NCBI GenBank assembly: GCA_938041505.1
Contig: CALITC010000010.1
Coordinates: 64,576 to 117,316, forward strand
DNA from: an uncultured Patescibacteria group bacterium
GTDB lineage: Bacteria; Patescibacteriota; JACMRA01
Length of the DNA: 52,741 nucleotides
Direction: 5' to 3'
The notes below the pieces were generated by a model. The model ran no database searches, was not told where the DNA came from, and worked only from the letters and a program-made list of their open reading frames with translations. A program made the position numbers and the translations under genes. Within the stretch, counting starts at the first letter, position 1. Each line of letters starts with the position of its first letter. Shown piece after piece: positions 8,363 through 17,136 of the stretch.

Positions 8363-8472
8363 ATGTGAAATTTATACTTGCCAAGCAGAACAAAAAAGTA
8401 ACAATTTGGCTTACAGATGTTTACGGCGAAGTTTTGTTTGCTTATTTTGCGCACGAGCGTAAAGAGGCATAG
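8363..8472 (+). other. Orphan 3' end of a plus-strand coding sequence abutting the helicase fragment
   Basis: From the edge of the duplicated helicase segment to the stop at 8470-8472 the plus strand stays open and reads like real protein: VKFILAKQNKKVTIWLTDVYGEV then FAYFAHERKEA. The ORF can be extended upstream to 8254 only by reading the helicase copy backwards, so that part is an artefact. The best reading is the surviving tail of a gene whose 5' part was removed when the duplicate arrived. It could also be chance coding potential. Confidence 0.35.
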
Positions 8473-8600
8473 CATATTTATTTAATCATAGTTTAATATG
8501 CTGAATTATAATCCTGATTTTATTTTCAATCGGGGTTTTATTTGATAGAAAAAATATTTTAGTAATTGCTTTACTAAAGCATAGCTTAATCTATACTTGC

Positions 8601-8629
8601 TTGACATGTAAATATATTTATGGTATATT
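8601..8629 (+). promoter_or_regulatory. Promoter of the gene at 8858-9445
   Basis: TTGACA, 17 nt, TATATT, with ATGG just before the -10 box. Transcription would start near 8636 and leave a 222-nt leader. Confidence 0.75.
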
Positions 8630-8635
8630 TAACAT

Positions 8636-8857
8636 GTTAAGATAACAATCCTTAATGATTTACAAACAAGAAGTGGTAGTCTAGTTATTATCCTTCTCTA
8701 ACAATATTAGTTTTTAATACTACCAATTCTCAGAGTGAATGTGAGTGGCAAACTATGTACTGATGCAATACTAAATATAGTTAAAACAGTACCTAGTTTG
8801 CCGCTCAACTTCCTGGGTCGGTGATAATATAATCTTACTCTATAACAGGAGAATAAT
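8636..8857 (+). promoter_or_regulatory. Long structured 5' leader of the gene at 8858-9445
   Basis: The predicted leader can form a 20-bp hairpin: bases 8743-8762 pair with 8787-8806 with one G-T pair and one mismatch, closing a 24-nt loop. An upstream stem TGGTAGT (8674-8680) with ACTACCA (8719-8725) is also possible. No T-run follows the hairpins, so they are not simple terminators. An AGGAG Shine-Dalgarno sits just before the ATG at 8858. Such a leader may regulate translation or stability. I do not recognise a known riboswitch. Confidence 0.55.
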
Positions 8858-9445
8858 ATGTTTAATACAGAAGCAGACTACTACGATACCAACCTCTGTA
8901 TCCAGGACGATATCATATCTTGGGAAGAAATCATCTTTCAAATTTATGGCGTTCAACAGCGCAAATTAAGAAATTTCTTAGGAGCAGATGGTATCCAAGA
9001 AAGGCTTTTTGGAGACGAAGCAGGAGATGGCTTGTTTCTCGATAACCGACGCGGCGAACGTGTCGAGTCGGAATCAATCGAAACAGAATATGCTATTAAT
9101 GCTTATCTCGAGTCTAAAAAGATGGACGATTTTGTGGAAGCGATTCTAGAAATTGCAGACTTAAAAGTCCAGGAGCAGATTCTTCTTTTCTTCTCTCACA
9201 AGTACAGTCAAGAAATTGGTGATGATTGGCATCAAGAGCGTTGCAAAATTACAAACACTATTCGTGACTTCTTGCAACAAATTTCTGACAGATTCAATTC
9301 TGGTTATGAAATTGAACTGTTTAAAATCATCGACCCAATGATGCGAGCGAAATACTCTATTAGAGCCAAAGGTAAAAAAGATAAAAATGCTGAATCTGCT
9401 TTGGCAAAGGGAATCTTAGTCGAAAGCGGCTTCTTCCAAAGTTAA
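8858..9445 (+). CDS. Orphan protein, 195 residues (intact member of a tandem pair)
   Basis: It starts at ATG 8858 after AGGAGAATA. The product is soluble and acidic. Conserved blocks shared with the next gene are DIISWEEIIFQIY, IQERLFGD, AILEIADLKVQEQILLFFSHKYS and MMRAKYSIRAKG. The shared core suggests a helical protein. No catalytic motif, signal peptide or membrane span is visible. It is preceded by a strong promoter and a structured leader. I see no clear terminator after it. I cannot name the family. Confidence 0.8.
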   Translation: MFNTEADYYDTNLCIQDDIISWEEIIFQIYGVQQRKLRNFLGADGIQERLFGDEAGDGLFLDNRRGERVESESIETEYAINAYLESKKMDDFVEAILEIADLKVQEQILLFFSHKYSQEIGDDWHQERCKITNTIRDFLQQISDRFNSGYEIELFKIIDPMMRAKYSIRAKGKKDKNAESALAKGILVESGFFQS

Positions 9446-9599
9446 ACATACTTTTTTTGATAAGCACACTACACCTTCCCGATTCTTTATTGAGTTGGGA
9501 ATTTATTTTTAACAAGATCAAATGATAAGCAAACAATCATATTGAACAAGTCGAACCCGTTTAGTATGCCTGAAACTATAAAAAACTATGACACTTTAT

Positions 9600-9628
9600 T
9601 TGACATATTTTATATTTTATGGTATGTT
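9600..9628 (+). promoter_or_regulatory. Promoter of the frameshifted paralog at 9688-10232
   Basis: TTGACA, 17 nt, TATGTT, with ATGG before the -10 box. It looks like a copy of the promoter at 8601-8629, but the long hairpin leader is absent here. Confidence 0.7.
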
Positions 9629-9687
9629 TAATAAGTTTAGATTTAAATACATTAATAACGTATATTATTATTTAATTAGGAGGACAA

Positions 9688-10232
9688 ATGCCCAAACTTG
9701 AGATTGTTTCTTGGAAACAAATCATCCAAACTCTCTATGTAGAAGGTGGTCATGAGATATTGCCTAGAACGGAGATGGCTCTATTAGAGAGCGCCTATAT
9801 GGAGGGCTCGGTGTGTTTGACGAAGGTTGGTATAAAGTCAACCAAAAGGGTGAATGGCTTCCATCTAAATATGTAAAAGTGGATGAGGCTATAGAAGAAT
9901 ACCAGAAAGACCAATCTGATGAAAATCTTGTGAAGGTGATTCATGAAATTGCAGACCTTGAAATTCAAAGACAAATTCTTTTGTTTTTCAAAGATCAGTA
10001 TTCCTCAGATAACTCTCCAGAAGAAGTGGATTCGTTGATATTAAATATAGAGCAGATTATTAAGCCTTGTCTTGCAAAAATTGGCTTTGGTGACTTACCT
10101 GAAGATGATCGACATGCAGATTTAGTAATGCGCTCAAAATATAGCTTACGAGCACTCAAAGGTTGTGAAATAATAAAGCTTGAACAGAAACTCGGTTTAA
10201 AAGCCTTATTCGCAGAGATTTCTGTTTTTTGA
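9688..10232 (+). pseudogene. Frameshifted paralog of the gene at 8858-9445
   Basis: Translation starts well: TTAGGAGGACAA then ATG 9688. The first frame gives EIVSWKQIIQTLY, matching DIISWEEIIFQIY of the upstream gene. Homology then moves to the -1 frame around 9762-9770 (LPR | NGDGSIRERLYGG, matching ADGIQERLFGD) and continues to the stop at 10230-10232 through VIHEIADLEIQRQILLFFKDQYS and VMRSKYSLRALKG. Adding one A in AGAAC would restore one continuous reading frame. A terminator follows at 10262. It could be a recent pseudogene, a sequencing error, or a gene still giving a C-terminal piece from GTG 9813. The stop is UGA. Confidence 0.75.
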
Positions 10233-10261
10233 ATCAAAAGAATCTATCCAACCTAACCTTA

Positions 10262-10293
10262 CCCTGATTTCACTTAAATCAGGGATTATTTTT
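10262..10293 (+). terminator. Intrinsic terminator
   Basis: CCCTGATTT pairs perfectly with AAATCAGGG around CACTT and is followed by ATTATTTTT. Confidence 0.85.
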
Positions 10294-10379
10294 GTAATAC
10301 TTATATATGAATCTAAAATATTTTCTATAGTACGGTAGTGCCAAGCATATTCAGTTTTTTGACTTATTATAAACACTAC

Positions 10380-10408
10380 TTGACATTTAATATTAAATGT
10401 ACTATGAT
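10380..10408 (+). promoter_or_regulatory. Promoter of the gene at 10445-10747
   Basis: TTGACA, 17 nt, TATGAT; start expected near 10415, 30 nt before the ATG. Confidence 0.75.
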
Positions 10409-10444
10409 ATTTGGTAGATAATACAATTAATTTAGGATGGAGCA

Positions 10445-10747
10445 ATGAAAAGCACTATTTACTTATATTGGAATAAGCATTTTTTAACAGAAGCTGTGGA
10501 TTGCGCCGCTCAAGACGAAAATAAAAATCCAATTAAATTATCCTCCGAACTTTTAGAGGAATCCAGCTCTCGTGTTGGATTCATAGGTCATTTTTCAGAT
10601 GGTAAAAAACGTTTTCTTCGCGTTGCTAAAGGCTACACAGATGAATGCACTTATTGTGATCACCCCAATGGGTACATGCGCACCAACGGTCTCTATGAGG
10701 ACTACCGTATCGGGTATTTTGACTGCTCCTACTGTGGTTCAAACTAA
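10445..10747 (+). CDS. Small zinc-ribbon protein, 100 residues
   Basis: It starts at ATG 10445 after GGATGGAGCA. Two CxxC pairs (CTYC near residue 77 and CSYC at the C-terminus, about 20 residues apart) form a four-cysteine zinc-binding ribbon. The N-terminal 70 residues (IYLYWNKHFLTEAVDCAA ... DGKKRFLRVAKG) match nothing I know. There is no membrane segment. It is a single-gene unit with its own promoter and terminator. Zinc ribbons of this size usually bind nucleic acid or a protein partner, but no partner is visible here. Confidence 0.75.
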   Translation: MKSTIYLYWNKHFLTEAVDCAAQDENKNPIKLSSELLEESSSRVGFIGHFSDGKKRFLRVAKGYTDECTYCDHPNGYMRTNGLYEDYRIGYFDCSYCGSN

Positions 10748-10777
10748 CGATCTTTTTATTTTTTGTAACCATTATCT

Positions 10778-10805
10778 CCCATCTGCTATCTGCATGGGTT
10801 TTTTT
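10778..10805 (+). terminator. Intrinsic terminator of the gene at 10445-10747
   Basis: CCCAT pairs with ATGGG around an 11-nt loop and is followed by seven T. Confidence 0.75.
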
Positions 10806-10833
10806 GTGTTCATGTAGGCATGCTTTCAGTTAT

Positions 10834-10862
10834 TTGACAGTATGTAAAAATTAGTTTACATG
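10834..10862 (+). promoter_or_regulatory. marR promoter with an embedded operator
   Basis: TTGACA at 10834-10839 is followed by the inverted repeat ATGTAAA-N6-TTTACAT (10842-10861), which fills the spacer and overlaps the weak -10 region (TACATG). MarR proteins typically bind imperfect palindromes of this size at their own promoters. Autorepression of the marR-RND unit is therefore inferred. Confidence 0.65.
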
Positions 10863-10886
10863 TTAACCATTGATTAGTTAAGTATT

Positions 10887-11303
10887 ATGAAAAAAGGACT
10901 TTTTGCGAACCCTATTTTTCGAATGGGTAAAGTAGTACATGAATTTGTACATCACGCCAATCTTGAATTGGAGAGGTGTGGTTGTCTTTCGTTTTCACTC
11001 TTTATTATCCTCTTTCGGGTCAAGCACTGTCAGCCAGTTAGTCAGAAGGACTTAGCTAGCGAAACAGCGCTTTCGGGCGCGGCAATCTCGCGGCAGATTA
11101 AGAAGCTTGAAGAAGAAGGATTGATTGAGAGACACCAAGGAGAAGATCGGCGCAATCAGCTCATCACCATAACCAAAAAAGGTATTGCCAGCTTAGATCT
11201 TTGCGAAGAAGTAGTTTCCCCGATGCTCGAAAAGCGCTTAGAACTCCTGACCTTCGATCAACAAAAAGAGTTGTCAACTATTCTTAATACACTTACTATC
11301 TAA
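10887..11303 (+). CDS. MarR-family transcriptional regulator
   Basis: The 138-residue protein has the MarR winged helix-turn-helix. The recognition region SQKDLASETALSGAAISRQI is followed by KKLEEEGLIERH and the wing motif EDRRNQLITITKKG, with its hallmark DRR. Helices at both ends would form the dimer interface. It lies 23 nt upstream of the RND transporter on the same strand, so the two are likely cotranscribed. The palindrome at 10842-10861 is the expected operator. By analogy with other MarR-transporter pairs, a ligand that relieves repression may be exported by the pump; the ligand is unknown. Confidence 0.92.
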   Translation: MKKGLFANPIFRMGKVVHEFVHHANLELERCGCLSFSLFIILFRVKHCQPVSQKDLASETALSGAAISRQIKKLEEEGLIERHQGEDRRNQLITITKKGIASLDLCEEVVSPMLEKRLELLTFDQQKELSTILNTLTI

Positions 11304-11326
11304 AACATTATTCACATCATATTATT

Positions 11327-14300
11327 ATGGCACACAAAAAAGATTTTAATTATAGAATCACAGAATTCTTCTTGAACAATACAAGACTTACGATACTCAG
11401 CTTATTTTTGTTGGTCGTTGTAGGTATATTTGCTACCCTATCGCTTAAAACTGTTGGCTTCCCTAACCCGGAGATCAAGTTCACTATTGTTAATACAGCG
11501 TATCCTGGAGCGGATGCAGGGACAATTCTTAGAGATGTGACCGAGCCTTTGGAAGATTCCATAAGCGACATTGACGGTATCGAAACGTATAATTCTCAAT
11601 CACTTGATTCGTTTAGCTCGCTCAGCATTGGTATCGAAGGTGACGCCGATAAGACTGCCGTTGATGCAGATATAAAAGAAGCTATTGGTGGAGTAGTGTT
11701 GCCCGAGGATGCAGTAGAACCTAATATTTTTAGTCCTGAGATCGGGGGAGCTGATATCTTACTATCTTTGTATCAAGCTGATCCTCAGCAGAGATTTGCC
11801 GATACTCAAAACCTAATTGATTTCATTGAAGACCTCCCAGAGACAGATGAAGTCACTCAAGATAATGAGTTCTCGCAATCTGTTGTTCTAACTCTTGACC
11901 CGGGTGCCCTAACCGCACGTAATCTAGAAGCAGCAGATGTCGAGAGAACAATATTAAGTAGTGACGAAACCCTGCCTGTCGTTACCGGAGTGGAGCTCGA
12001 TGGACAAGTGCAATCTATTGTAACCAGCCTATCTCAAGATGTTTCTTACGAAGAACTTAATGATTTAGAAATATTTTACACTATTGAAGGCGCCCCAGGT
12101 ACACCTCCAGTCACTGAATCAGTCGAACTAGGTGAAATTAGCACTTTGGAAAAACAATATAGCTTTGCTAACCCTGGTGAGTCTTTGCTTGGTATTCGCG
12201 ATGAGTCAGGTGAGGGAGTGGTGCTCGAGGTTGTTTCCCTGAATGTGAAAACTAAAGAAAATGTCGACCAAACCCAATACTACAATCAAATCAAAGACTT
12301 TATCGCTGATACCGACGATCTTGATTTTACGAACGGCGAACTTCCGGAGACTGAGAAGACTGTTGTGATAGATAACTACACGCAAGCGGCTGAGAACGAA
12401 GAGCAGGTTAATGAGGTACTCAGCGGACTGCTTGGTGGCCCCTTAGACGTAGATAATGCAATCGCCTCCAACCTTGGCTGGGCTCTGGGTGGAATTCAGC
12501 TTGTGTTCTTAGTTATGTTGGCCTTTGTATCATGGCGAGCTGCTGTGATTGCCGCTGCTAGTATCCCGCTTTCTTTGGTTTTTTCTAATATCTACCTATT
12601 CCTTATTGGCGAAAATCTAAACACTCTAGTGTTGTTCTCATTCGTTCTCGTAATCGGTCTAGTTGTTGACCCTGCTCTTGTAATCTTAGAGAGTATTCAG
12701 CGCAAGATAGACACTGGTCTTTCTGGAAAAGAAGCTGCTCTTGCTGCTGTAAGAGATGTAGGTTTGGGATTGTTCTTAGCAACCTTGACCAACATAATTG
12801 TCTTCACCCCATTTGGAATTATTTCAGGAGTACTAGGACAGATCTTCCGGAACATACCACTTACAATATTGCCAGCGGTTATAGGGTCGTACATTGTTCC
12901 ATTGATATTCTTATCTTGGATTGGAAGTGCTTTCATGAAGCGAGGAAAAAACACTTCAACCAGCGAAGAAGAGAACCTGTGGCCAATTGCTAGGTGGCTG
13001 ATTAGGCTTAACACCAAGATTCTCAATAGCAACAGATTGTTGAGGGCGTTCATTATTATTCTGGGATTGGTACTTTCTTTTGGAGTAACTGGAATTTTGT
13101 TTACTTCTGGAAATGTACGTTCTGTGCAATTTGCAACTGGGGATGATCCGGCGTATTTCATAGTTCAAACTGAGTTCAAGGCAGGTCTGACTGACTCAGA
13201 TAGGAGCACCGGAATCGAGAAACTTGTTGGTGAGGTTATAACCACTCGTGATGTGTCTCAAGTGTTCTTAAACAATGAGTTTGGTGTCTTTGCTCGTACC
13301 GATGTGGATAGAGATCGTACCACACGAGAGATCGCCGAAGATGTTAATAAAGATCTTGGTGAGCTTGATAAGTACTTCTTAGATATCAAAGCTGAAGTTG
13401 CAGCCAACGGACCTCCAGAGCCTCTCTATCAAGTTGCAATTGCAGTCAAGGACGATAACTTAGAAATCATCAAGGATGCCAGTATCGCAGTTGGAAAAGA
13501 AGTCGAAACTATCTGTGAAGATGGCGGTACGTTTGTGATTAATAACTGTGATGGTGAAGAGAATATTGTTGCTAAAGTTGACGATGGTTTTAGTGGCCGC
13601 ACAACCAAGGTTATTACCTACAACTTAGATCGGGGGGCGCTGGCTAACAATGGACTTCTTTCACCTCAAGGGCCGGCGAGTATTCTTGCCAATCAGCAAC
13701 TTAGAGGGCAATTCCCTGTTGCAAGCAACACCGAGGAGCTAACAACTATTAACGTAGCCGGAGAAGAGCGGAACCTCTTTGTGAGAACAGGAGATACAGA
13801 ACCTCAAGCCGAATCAGAGATTAGTTCATCATCACTTACGAATTTCCAAGGTCAAGATATCCCACTAAATGATGTAGTTGAGTCTACCACCACTACTGAT
13901 TCCCAATCAGCGATTCGAAGAGTCGACGGCGAAACTGTGAATACGGTCCAGGTTCGACTTACTTCTGACTACAGTGACCAAGGAACGGCAGCACAGGTGA
14001 CAACTGCAATTGTAGATTACTACGCTGATAATGATTTTGCTAGAACTATCGATCTTGGATTACAAGAGGAAAATATTGAGAGTTTTGATGGTGGTGGAAG
14101 TGCTGGCTTCTTAAAGAGCTTCCAAGAACTTCTTCTAGCTTTAGTACTAGCGATTGTCTTCTCGTATTTTGTGCTTGCAGTTTTCTTCAACTCACTTACT
14201 CAGCCTTTTACCATCCTCTACACTATCCCCCTAACCTTTATTGGTATCTTCCCGGCAATTGGTTTCTTATCTAATGGGCAATTTGGATTGCTAGAAATTA

Positions 14301-14818
14301 TTGGACTCATTATCTTAGTGGGACTTGTTGAGAACGTGGCTATCTTCTTACTTGATAGCGCCAATCAATATATCCAAGAAGGGAAAGATCCGAAGAGTGC
14401 AATTGCTTTTGCCTCAGGTATTCGTATGCGACCAGTCATCTTAACCAACCTAACTGCAGTGGCGTCTCTAGCTCCTCTAGCCTTCTTATCAGAAACATAT
14501 CGCCCACTTAGTTTGGTAATCATCTTCGGGCTTTCTACATCTGGTTTGGTGAGCCTGGTGACCACCCCGATTCTATTCATCTTCTTCAGATGGTTAAGCT
14601 ATAGATTCCGCCAGCTCAGTGGCTTGAGTAAGGTTGTGTTCTTCGCCTTATTCCCGATCTATGTTATTGTATGGGGACTCTCCAAAAAAGGTGATGAGCA
14701 TTACGAGACAGCTGCCAGCACAGAACCTCAAGTATCGCAGACTGCGGAAGAGAAAACAGGTTTCTTTGCTAAAAAATCTTCTTTGGATACAAGCAAACTC
14801 AAAAAGGGTAAGAAATAA
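11327..14818 (+). CDS. RND-superfamily efflux transporter
   Basis: The 1163-residue protein has the twofold RND layout. A first membrane helix (about 20-40) is followed by a large extracytoplasmic domain and a bundle of five to six helices (about 380-545). After a further helix near 575-595 comes a second large domain, and helices follow at about 930-1090. The N-terminal TVGFPNPEIKFTIVNTAYPGA is typical of AcrB/HAE-type pumps. The usual helix-4 proton-relay pair DD reads DP here (GLVVDPALVILES, near residue 445). The helix-10 region reads GLVENVAIFLLD instead of the usual K/N-containing motif. Proton coupling may therefore be altered. No membrane-fusion protein or TolC gene is nearby, which fits a one-membrane cell. 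The start has no Shine-Dalgarno. Confidence 0.9.
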   Translation: MAHKKDFNYRITEFFLNNTRLTILSLFLLVVVGIFATLSLKTVGFPNPEIKFTIVNTAYPGADAGTILRDVTEPLEDSISDIDGIETYNSQSLDSFSSLSIGIEGDADKTAVDADIKEAIGGVVLPEDAVEPNIFSPEIGGADILLSLYQADPQQRFADTQNLIDFIEDLPETDEVTQDNEFSQSVVLTLDPGALTARNLEAADVERTILSSDETLPVVTGVELDGQVQSIVTSLSQDVSYEELNDLEIFYTIEGAPGTPPVTESVELGEISTLEKQYSFANPGESLLGIRDESGEGVVLEVVSLNVKTKENVDQTQYYNQIKDFIADTDDLDFTNGELPETEKTVVIDNYTQAAENEEQVNEVLSGLLGGPLDVDNAIASNLGWALGGIQLVFLVMLAFVSWRAAVIAAASIPLSLVFSNIYLFLIGENLNTLVLFSFVLVIGLVVDPALVILESIQRKIDTGLSGKEAALAAVRDVGLGLFLATLTNIIVFTPFGIISGVLGQIFRNIPLTILPAVIGSYIVPLIFLSWIGSAFMKRGKNTSTSEEENLWPIARWLIRLNTKILNSNRLLRAFIIILGLVLSFGVTGILFTSGNVRSVQFATGDDPAYFIVQTEFKAGLTDSDRSTGIEKLVGEVITTRDVSQVFLNNEFGVFARTDVDRDRTTREIAEDVNKDLGELDKYFLDIKAEVAANGPPEPLYQVAIAVKDDNLEIIKDASIAVGKEVETICEDGGTFVINNCDGEENIVAKVDDGFSGRTTKVITYNLDRGALANNGLLSPQGPASILANQQLRGQFPVASNTEELTTINVAGEERNLFVRTGDTEPQAESEISSSSLTNFQGQDIPLNDVVESTTTTDSQSAIRRVDGETVNTVQVRLTSDYSDQGTAAQVTTAIVDYYADNDFARTIDLGLQEENIESFDGGGSAGFLKSFQELLLALVLAIVFSYFVLAVFFNSLTQPFTILYTIPLTFIGIFPAIGFLSNGQFGLLEIIGLIILVGLVENVAIFLLDSANQYIQEGKDPKSAIAFASGIRMRPVILTNLTAVASLAPLAFLSETYRPLSLVIIFGLSTSGLVSLVTTPILFIFFRWLSYRFRQLSGLSKVVFFALFPIYVIVWGLSKKGDEHYETAASTEPQVSQTAEEKTGFFAKKSSLDTSKLKKGKK

Positions 14819-14837
14819 CTTGGCTTCTCAGCTTACG

Positions 14838-14873
14838 CAAAAAATAGATCTTTCTCTTGCGAGATCTTTTTTT
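14838..14873. terminator. Bidirectional terminator between convergent genes
   Basis: AGATCT at 14846-14851 pairs with AGATCT at 14862-14867. Poly-T follows on the plus strand (TTTTTTT) and also on the minus strand (ATTTTTTGCG). It can therefore end both the RND gene and transcripts arriving from 14920. Confidence 0.75.
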
Positions 14874-14919
14874 GTCACCAGCTAAAGTTTTTTTGACATG
14901 CTTGTATAAACCCACTCCT

Positions 14920-15558
14920 CTACTTTTCTGATAAGTGTTCATAGTCATTCCAGCGCCACAAAAACCATGTTTTGTCCTCGACTTGCCTAAATTCACTGAT
15001 ACCTGTGTTCTTCATGTACATGGTACGCGCAAACTCCTTACGTAGACTCCCAGTTAAATTCTGATCGAATAATACTTTAGCTATAACTATCTTCATAATA
15101 TATCCGTGTGTAAAACACAGGATTCTTTTTCCTTTGGTTTGGTCTACTAGTTTAATTATCTCTTGAGCTCTAATATTCAAAAGATCAAAATTCTCTTCAT
15201 CAGAATATCTCCAGCCTGGAAGATGAAAATTATCTTGGATTTCTTTGATAATTGACACCCTTACCGGATCTGCTTTGTTGAGCCCATAAAGTACAGATGG
15301 CTTTCTTCTTTTAACCAAGCACTTATCGGTTTGAATATCCAAATTATGGTAACGATTAACTATCTTTGCCGTGTCTATACATCTATCATACGGAGAGGAC
15401 AACAAGACATCAAACGACTCGTTCTTTAATCTTTTGCTAAGGAGTTCAGCTTACTCAATTCCATACTCAGTAAGTTGAGCTTCTGAACCTTGCTGAATAC
15501 CACCTGCATTACCGGTAGACTCTGCATGACGTACGAAATAAACTGTTTTGCGAATCAT
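14920..15558 (-). pseudogene. Histidine-phosphatase (phosphoglycerate mutase-like) gene with an in-frame TAA
   Basis: From ATG 15558 the frame reads MIRKTVYFVRHAESTGN, with the RHG-type catalytic motif of the histidine phosphatase superfamily. It runs to LTEYGIE at codon 35, where codon 36 is TAA (15451-15453). The same frame continues AELLSKRLKNESFDVLLSSPYDRC, then RILCFTHGYIMKIV with the second catalytic histidine, to the stop at 14920. LTxxGxxQAxxL is the normal family pattern, so CAA (Gln) to TAA is the likely change. Without readthrough only the C-terminal two thirds could be made, from an internal start near 15405, and that part lacks the phospho-acceptor histidine. It ends a minus-strand run of envelope genes, 26 nt after the DUF2207-like gene. 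Confidence 0.8.
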
Positions 15559-15583
15559 ATTTTGTTAGTTTTTAATATCCTGC

Positions 15584-17128
15584 TTACCAGCTGCCGCCCC
15601 CTCCGCTGAATCCACCGCTTGAGCTGCTGAAGGAACTGGAGGATGAATGCGTGCTTGGTGGGTAGAATGCTGCGGTGGAGACTATGCTGGAGGTTCTGAC
15701 GATTGAAGATGCTTCTTGGACGTTCGGGAAATGATTTTGTAGGAAGTCAGTGAGCTTATGCAGAATCCCAAAATTGGCCGCAAAAGGTATCTGATCTAAG
15801 TAATGCTGCACGCCTTCGAGGTTGTTACTAAAATTCAGCTTGTGCTTCTCTACATATGTCAGATAATAATAATATTCCTTGATCTCTTTACGAAGCGCAG
15901 TTCCTCGCAGGTTTGGGTTAGCCCAGCTTATAACAATCCACACATAGAAGACAAACAAGAATCCATAAGCCATAAGGATAATTCCTAAATAGGAGTTTCC
16001 AATCAATAGGTTTTGGAAGGTGATATTTAAGACAATTAGTAAAATGAAAAAAATGAAAATTGGTATAATTATTAGTGAAGCTATCCAATTATAATTGATC
16101 TTTTTTTGTTCATAGTATTTGGCGGTGGACTCGATAAGATATTTATCTAGTTCTATTGGGTGCCTGCTTTGGGAGAACTTGGTTTTTTTAATTCCTTTTG
16201 CTAGATCAGTCCGCTCAATGTTATTAATTGCCTGGTTAAAAATTGAGGGTAAAATATTTGGGAGCTTCTTAAGCTTGTGTATCTTCATTTGCTTTTTATC
16301 AAATAGAAGAGATATATATTTTTGATTACTGAGCCAGAGTAGATATCCAAGCATAGTTTTTTGAATGGATGACTTACCGTTGGTGCGAATAAATTCAGCT
16401 TCCCACGGATAGACTTGTGGATGCTTAAAATTTGGATTTTTTGTATTTCCAAGTGGTTTGTTTTTTGCCAGCAGCAACCACGACGCGTAACCTATGGTAG
16501 AGGTTACTACGAATGTGTTAATGAACCCTTTGAACCGATGCCACTGAAACAGGTACCCTGGTATTTGGTTTTTATTCTTGTTGATTGTAATCTCTGTCTT
16601 TTTAGTATTGCATTCTATAACACCGCATTGCAAACTATTATTTTGCTGCACCTGAATATCCCCCACTTCTTCCAACCAATCTTGGAGAACAATAAAATTA
16701 TACTTATACTCGGTGTTTGTAGTTGCTTCTATGGTAAAAGTGTAAATATATGTCCCGTTGGGCAAAAAATTATCCTCTTCTCCGAATCTTAGCCGAAACT
16801 CATCCCACTCTTTAATTTCTGAATAGCTTGTCTCCACTTCTTGGAACGACGAGGCATCAACGACTGAATATTCGAGTAATTGATAGTTAGTCCACACTCC
16901 ATCTTGATTTTTGGGGAGACTGATAAATATTCCTCTTGATGGGTTGTTAAATTTTTCAGATATGGTGTATGTTATATCCAGATTCGAGGACTCGTCATGT
17001 TGTACGTCAATACTAATTTCTTCTGTTCTATTGGGAACGTAAGAGTCTGTTTCATTTTGAGCTATAACATTAACAGAAACTATCGAGCTCGCTATCCAAA
17101 GCAGCGTAAAAAAACGAATCAGAAACAT
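15584..17128 (-). CDS. DUF2207-like membrane protein
   Basis: The start at 17128 (MFLIRFFTLLWIASSIVSV) gives a signal peptide and lies 8 nt after the mraY stop, so translational coupling is likely. The longer frame to 17224 overlaps mraY and is rejected. The mature N-terminal part (to about 190) is an extracytoplasmic beta domain. A helix near 225-245 leads to a cytoplasmic segment. A helical pair follows at about 365-420. The tail is serine-rich and ends SSGGFSGGGGSW, a signature of DUF2207 proteins. Length (514) fits the family. Function unknown; its place after mraY suggests envelope work. Confidence 0.8.
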   Translation of the reverse strand: MFLIRFFTLLWIASSIVSVNVIAQNETDSYVPNRTEEISIDVQHDESSNLDITYTISEKFNNPSRGIFISLPKNQDGVWTNYQLLEYSVVDASSFQEVETSYSEIKEWDEFRLRFGEEDNFLPNGTYIYTFTIEATTNTEYKYNFIVLQDWLEEVGDIQVQQNNSLQCGVIECNTKKTEITINKNKNQIPGYLFQWHRFKGFINTFVVTSTIGYASWLLLAKNKPLGNTKNPNFKHPQVYPWEAEFIRTNGKSSIQKTMLGYLLWLSNQKYISLLFDKKQMKIHKLKKLPNILPSIFNQAINNIERTDLAKGIKKTKFSQSRHPIELDKYLIESTAKYYEQKKINYNWIASLIIIPIFIFFILLIVLNITFQNLLIGNSYLGIILMAYGFLFVFYVWIVISWANPNLRGTALRKEIKEYYYYLTYVEKHKLNFSNNLEGVQHYLDQIPFAANFGILHKLTDFLQNHFPNVQEASSIVRTSSIVSTAAFYPPSTHSSSSSFSSSSGGFSGGGGSW

Positions 17129-17136
17129 AAAAAAAA

